Source: Verrucomicrobiota bacterium (GTDB lineage: Bacteria; Verrucomicrobiota; Verrucomicrobiia; Chthoniobacterales; UBA6821). Taken from it: DNA of 7,476 bases. Location: contig VHCR01000067.1 of assembly GCA_016871655.1 (NCBI GenBank), positions 1 through 7,476 on the forward strand. Reading direction: 5' to 3'. A program made the position numbers and the translations under genes. Below are positions 4,434 through 7,476 of this stretch, in pieces. How positions within the stretch are numbered: the first letter of the stretch is position 1; the number at the start of each line of letters is the position of its first letter. Below the pieces are notes generated by a model. It had not been told where the DNA came from. It ran no database searches and worked only from the letters and a program-made list of their open reading frames with translations.

Positions 4434-6566
4434 ATGTCACCCATTAAAATTACAGCGGCCGTTGGTCGCTTTCCTATTACTTTTGAATCTGGCAAAATTG
4501 CCAAGCTAGCTGATGGAGCGGTTGTCGTTAGTATGGCCGATAGCGTCGTTATGACCAGCGCGGTCAGTGCTACGACGATGAAGGAGGGGCAAGATTTTTT
4601 CCCACTCACTGTTGATTACAAAGAAAAAGCAGCTGCTGTTGGAAAAATTCCTGGCGGTTACTTCAAGCGTGAAGGTCGTCCTACCGAAAAAGAAATCCTT
4701 ACGAGCCGGATGATCGATCGTCCGTTGCGTCCGCTTTTTCCAAAGGGCTATTTCTACGATACGCAAATCATCAGCATTCTCCTGAGTGCGGATGGAGAAA
4801 ACGATCCTGATATTTTGAGCATTAACGGTGCTTCTGCAGCGCTTGCTGTTTCCGATATTCCGTTTGCCGGTCCTATCGGTGCAGTTCGTGTTGGGCGGAT
4901 CAATGGAGAATTTGTCATCAACCCAACACACGCAGAGCGTGAACAGAGCGATCTCGACCTCGTTTACGTTGGTGATGGAGAACAAGTCATCATGATCGAA
5001 GGAGCTGCCAATGAGCTTCCCGAGGCTGATTTTATCAAGGCTCTTGACGCAGCTCGTGATGCGGTTCGCATCATCATTGAGGCTCAACGCGAGCTCGTTG
5101 CTAAAATTGGAAAACAAAAACGGGAAGTGCCGCTTTTGAGTGTGGACGAAGCGCTTTTAGAAATTGCTTACAAGATCGCTGGCGATCGCATCGAAGGAGC
5201 TTTGTACACATCAGGCAAAGTCGCTCGCGGCAAAGCCGTCGGAGCGTTAAAAGAAGAAGTTCGTGCTGCAATTCTTGAAAAATTTCCGGAAGCAACCCCT
5301 TTTGAAATTTCTCAAGCCTTTGACTATCTCCAGAAAAAAGCTTTTCGTGTCAGTATTCTCGATCGTCAGCAACGTTGCGACGGACGTGGTTTAAAAGAAC
5401 TCCGCGTTCTTGAAAGTGAGACCAGCTTGTTGCCTCGCACGCACGGATCTGCTCTCTTCCAACGTGGTGAGACACAGGCGATCGCTTTGGCAACATTGGG
5501 TACCATGGATGAAGGGCAGACAATTGATGCTTATGGTGGTGGCGAAACGAGTAAGCGTTTTATTTTGCACTATAACTTCCCGCCGTTCAGTGTCGGTGAG
5601 ACTGGCCGCTTTGGAGGACAAAATCGCCGCGAAATTGGGCATGGGGCTCTGGCAGAACGTTCAGTTTTTCCTGTGATTCCTTCGGAATCGGAATTTCCTT
5701 ATGCCATTCGCGTCACGAGTGAAGTGATGGAATCAAACGGCTCGACCTCGATGGCCACCGTCTGTGCTGGTGTGCTAGCGTTGATGGATGCTGGCGTTCC
5801 GCTCAAACGTCCGGTCGCCGGAATTTCTGTTGGTCTTGTCACTGAAAATAACGATGCTGGAAAAATCGCGCGCTATGCGATGCTAACCGACATCATTGGC
5901 TCCGAAGATCACTTTGGAGATATGGATTTTAAATTGTGTGGAACCTCGGAAGGAATTACTGGTTTCCAATTAGATCTGAAACTTGCAGGTATCAGCCACG
6001 AGCTGATGGCAGAAGCAATTGCTGATGCTCATCACAATCGGATGCTCATCTTGAAACATATGGCGACCACGCTTCCGGCACCCCGTGGCGAAATGAGCCA
6101 ATATGCGCCACGCATTGAGAGTCTCAAGATTCCTGTCGACAAGATTGGTCTTCTCATTGGACCTGGCGGCAAGACGATCAAAGGAATCGTCGCTGAGACA
6201 GGGGCTGAAATTAACATCGAAGATGATGGAACTGTGAATATTTACTCCAGCAATGGAGAGAGTCTCCGCCGTGCGAAAGAAATCATTCAAGGCATGACGA
6301 AAGAAATTACTGTTGGGGAGCTTTATCAAGGCACTGTTGTTTCTATTAAAGAATTCGGTTGCTTTGTTGAAGTTCTTCCTGGCAAGGATGGACTCTGTCA
6401 CGTTTCCGAACTCGCTGACATACGCGTCAATAAAGTTGAAGACATTGTTAAAGTTGGCGATCTCATCTGGGTCAAGTGCATTGGTGTTGATGACAAAGGT
6501 CGCGTGAAGTTGAGCAGGAAAGCGGCTCTCAAGGACCGTGATCAAGCCGCTCAAACAGCTTCATAA
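4434..6566 (+). CDS. pnp: Polyribonucleotide nucleotidyltransferase (PNPase)
   Basis: PNPase degrades RNA 3'-to-5' using phosphate, releasing nucleoside diphosphates; it acts as a trimer, often in the RNA degradosome. The 710 residues are full length and in the standard order: first RNase PH domain (about 1-145), with FFPLTVDYKEK and GGYFKREGRPTEKEIL; all-helical linker (about 147-235); second, catalytic RNase PH domain (about 318-545); KH domain (about 552-612) with its GPGGKTIK loop (577-584); and S1 domain (about 627-696). Active-site candidates by alignment with E. coli are Ser437-Thr438-Ser439 in SNGSTSM (E. coli has three serines), Asp492, Asp498 and Lys500 in EDHFGDMDFK. A six-residue insertion relative to E. 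coli lies just before YAMLTD. The ATG at 4434 matches the family start; no Shine-Dalgarno is seen. A hairpin terminator follows the stop. Two long antisense open frames inside it are shadows. Confidence 0.98.
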   Translation: MSPIKITAAVGRFPITFESGKIAKLADGAVVVSMADSVVMTSAVSATTMKEGQDFFPLTVDYKEKAAAVGKIPGGYFKREGRPTEKEILTSRMIDRPLRPLFPKGYFYDTQIISILLSADGENDPDILSINGASAALAVSDIPFAGPIGAVRVGRINGEFVINPTHAEREQSDLDLVYVGDGEQVIMIEGAANELPEADFIKALDAARDAVRIIIEAQRELVAKIGKQKREVPLLSVDEALLEIAYKIAGDRIEGALYTSGKVARGKAVGALKEEVRAAILEKFPEATPFEISQAFDYLQKKAFRVSILDRQQRCDGRGLKELRVLESETSLLPRTHGSALFQRGETQAIALATLGTMDEGQTIDAYGGGETSKRFILHYNFPPFSVGETGRFGGQNRREIGHGALAERSVFPVIPSESEFPYAIRVTSEVMESNGSTSMATVCAGVLALMDAGVPLKRPVAGISVGLVTENNDAGKIARYAMLTDIIGSEDHFGDMDFKLCGTSEGITGFQLDLKLAGISHELMAEAIADAHHNRMLILKHMATTLPAPRGEMSQYAPRIESLKIPVDKIGLLIGPGGKTIKGIVAETGAEINIEDDGTVNIYSSNGESLRRAKEIIQGMTKEITVGELYQGTVVSIKEFGCFVEVLPGKDGLCHVSELADIRVNKVEDIVKVGDLIWVKCIGVDDKGRVKLSRKAALKDRDQAAQTAS

Positions 6567-6577
6567 ATTCTACTGTG

Positions 6578-6612
6578 ATGGCGAAGGGCTGACTGCGTCA
6601 GTGCTTCGCCGT
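6578..6612 (+). terminator. Probable pnp terminator hairpin
   Basis: The outer stem ATGGCGAAG (6578-6586) pairs with CTTCGCCGT (6604-6612, one T-G pair). The inner stem CTGAC (6589-6593) pairs with GTCAG (6597-6601) around TGC, with a GG/TG internal loop. It starts 12 bases after the pnp stop. The following T-tract is poor (GTTTCACG), so it may also work as a 3'-end stabilising stem or need Rho. Confidence 0.6.
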
Positions 6613-6620
6613 TTCACGTA

Positions 6621-6873
6621 GAGGGTGTCTTGAAATTCAAGGGTAAGCATGTAATGATTAATAATCATAACAACTTGTGCCATGAAAAAACGGAAAGCGT
6701 ATCCAGATGATTTAACAGATCAGGAGTGGAAGTTCATTGAAACTCTTACAGAAAATAAAAAAACTAACCGCGGAAGAAAACCCAAGTATGGTAAAAGAGA
6801 AATGCTCAATGCTATTTTCTATTTATTGCGCACAGGTTGTTCGTGGCGGTAGTGCAACAATTCGTCTGTAAAT
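6621..6873 (+). mobile_element. IS5-type insertion sequence, left end remnant
   Basis: GAGGGTGTCTTGAAATTCAA at 6621-6640 looks like the left terminal repeat of an IS5-family element (IS427/IS1031-like groups often begin GAGGGTG or GGGGGTG), 61 bases before its transposase ATG. The left part also contains the near-perfect palindrome ATGATTAATAATCAT (6654-6668). The element is interrupted within or shortly after the transposase fragment; the IS256-type element begins at about 6874. The rest of the IS5-type copy, if it survives, would be beyond the right edge. The exact junction and any target duplication cannot be fixed from this window. Confidence 0.6.
6682..6852 (+). pseudogene. IS5-family transposase, N-terminal fragment (56 codons)
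   Basis: The fragment reads YPDDLTDQEWKFIE (7-20), then GRKPKYGKREMLNAIFYLLRTGCSWR (31-56). This is the N-terminal DUF4096-type helix-turn-helix region of IS5-family (IS427-like) transposases, which in intact proteins continues with a Leu/Pro-rich LPHDFPPW-like motif and then the DDE domain. Here a TAG follows CSWR directly at 6850-6852, so only the first part of the DNA-binding region remains and no catalytic residues are present. The stop is either a mutation in the old frame or part of the junction with the next element. The fragment cannot be active alone. Intact members of this group sometimes split into two frames joined by frameshifting, but their first frame is normally over 100 residues, so this is a real truncation. 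Confidence 0.82.
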
Positions 6874-7476
6874 GAGCCCGTCAGAAAATTTGTGTTTAGG
6901 TCAAAACCTGAGACAAAGATAACATGAACACACAAGTAGAACAGAAAAAGAAAAAGCCACGTAATGGAGGACATCAACCCGGGGATGAAATTATCGACGC
7001 ATTGTTAGAAAAATATGGAGCAACAAAAGAAGGGATATTTGGAGAAGAAGGGCTCGTAGAGATGCTCACCAAAAGAGCGTTGGAACGAGCGCTGAGAGGA
7101 GAACTAACCCATCACCTTGGATATGCTGAAAAAGAAAAGCCAGAAGGCCAAGAGAACTGGCGCAATGGATATAGCTCAAAAACACTACTCACTAAAAATG
7201 GGGAAATGGAGATACAGATACCACGCGATCGCAAGAGCGATTTTGAACCGCTGATTATCAGTAAAGGAGAAAAGAGATTCAAAGAATTCGATGAGAGGAT
7301 TATATCGATGTACGCAGGAGGAATGACAGTAAGGGAAATACAAACGTTTTTAGAAGATCATTACAAAGTAGAACTCAGCCCAGACTTCATTAGTACAGTT
7401 ACAGATTCAGTCAATGAAGATGTCAAAGAATGGCAAAACAGACCGTTGGAACCGGTCTATCCATTGGTAATTTTTG
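6874..7476 (+). mobile_element. IS256-family insertion sequence, left part, runs off right edge
   Basis: GAGCCCGTCAGAAAATTTGT at 6874-6893 followed by GTTTAGG resembles IS256-family ends (G-rich start, GTC, then AAATTTGTGT) and lies 50 bases before a mutator-type transposase. The right end is outside the window, so the inverted repeat and the 8-9 base target duplication typical of the family cannot be checked. The 21 bases at 6853-6873 could belong to the interrupted IS5-type element or to this one. Confidence 0.65.
6924..7476 (+). CDS. IS256-family (mutator-type) transposase, N-terminal part
   Basis: DDE transposases of this family cut and join the element's ends, often through a circular intermediate. 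The 184 visible residues show family landmarks: LTKRALERALRGELTHHLGY (48-67), WRNGYSSKTL (79-88), GEMEIQIPRDRKSDFEPLII (93-112), IISMYAGGMTVREIQ (126-140) and ISTVTDSVNEDVKEWQNRPL (156-175). The last residues are YPLVIF. Family members continue with the first catalytic Asp at this point, so the window ends on the first base of the expected Asp codon. Intact members are about 400 residues; rather more than half is unseen. There is no stop or frameshift in the visible part, so the gene may be intact. It starts at an ATG with no clear Shine-Dalgarno. It follows the IS5-type remnant in the same orientation. Confidence 0.92.
   Translation, partial: MNTQVEQKKKKPRNGGHQPGDEIIDALLEKYGATKEGIFGEEGLVEMLTKRALERALRGELTHHLGYAEKEKPEGQENWRNGYSSKTLLTKNGEMEIQIPRDRKSDFEPLIISKGEKRFKEFDERIISMYAGGMTVREIQTFLEDHYKVELSPDFISTVTDSVNEDVKEWQNRPLEPVYPLVIF

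Noticed and set aside
4427..4436. TACACTAT at the pnp start matching the palindromic element's end
   Set aside because: Only eight bases are shared, and the rest of the inverted end is absent, so it is likely chance.
4506..5117. 203-codon antisense open frame within pnp (and a 194-codon one at 5970-6554)
   Set aside because: Both lie wholly inside a certain, conserved pnp frame. Their translations show no domain or motif, only composition mirrored from pnp.
1..7476. CRISPR array, tRNA/rRNA gene, toxin-antitoxin or defence genes
   Set aside because: I saw no regularly spaced repeats with unique spacers, no cloverleaf or rRNA segments, and no gene beyond those listed.

Overview
The window is mostly bacterial housekeeping DNA with mobile and repeated sequence filling the gaps. 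The host is probably in or near the Verrucomicrobiota/PVC group. This is inferred from the style of the ValRS and PNPase sequences, the near absence of Shine-Dalgarno motifs and the AT-rich intergenic repeats; no marker gene in the window proves it.

Layout. Two genes lie on the minus strand: valS (977-3676, valyl-tRNA synthetase) and, downstream of it, the N-terminal 181 codons of a mannose-1-phosphate guanylyltransferase (manC-like, 1-543, running off the left edge). A divergent gap at 3677-4017 leads to a plus-strand pair, rpsO (4018-4266, ribosomal protein S15) and pnp (4434-6566, polynucleotide phosphorylase). rpsO-pnp is a classic translation/RNA-decay pairing. A hairpin at 6578-6612 probably ends pnp transcription. 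Right behind it begins an IS5-type insertion sequence whose transposase is broken after 56 codons. An IS256-family element follows inside or against it, and its transposase runs off the right edge.

Repeats are the most interesting content. (1) A 165-bp palindromic, MITE-like element with perfect 23-bp inverted ends (830-994) overlaps the end of valS; its arm encodes the last residues and the stop codon. (2) A hairpin-plus-AGTTGAAGTT repeat occurs in the rpsO-pnp gap, and a related copy is translated in frame inside valS. (3) The valS/rpsO divergent gap holds two diverged copies, in inverted orientation, of a two-module repeat (GGATGGAAG-type plus GGTAGCGAGTGGCG-type). (4) A short TAAAGAGT-type tract lies just upstream of manC.

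I found no CRISPR array, tRNA, rRNA, toxin-antitoxin or defence operon. The window offers repeat biology rather than a new multi-gene system.
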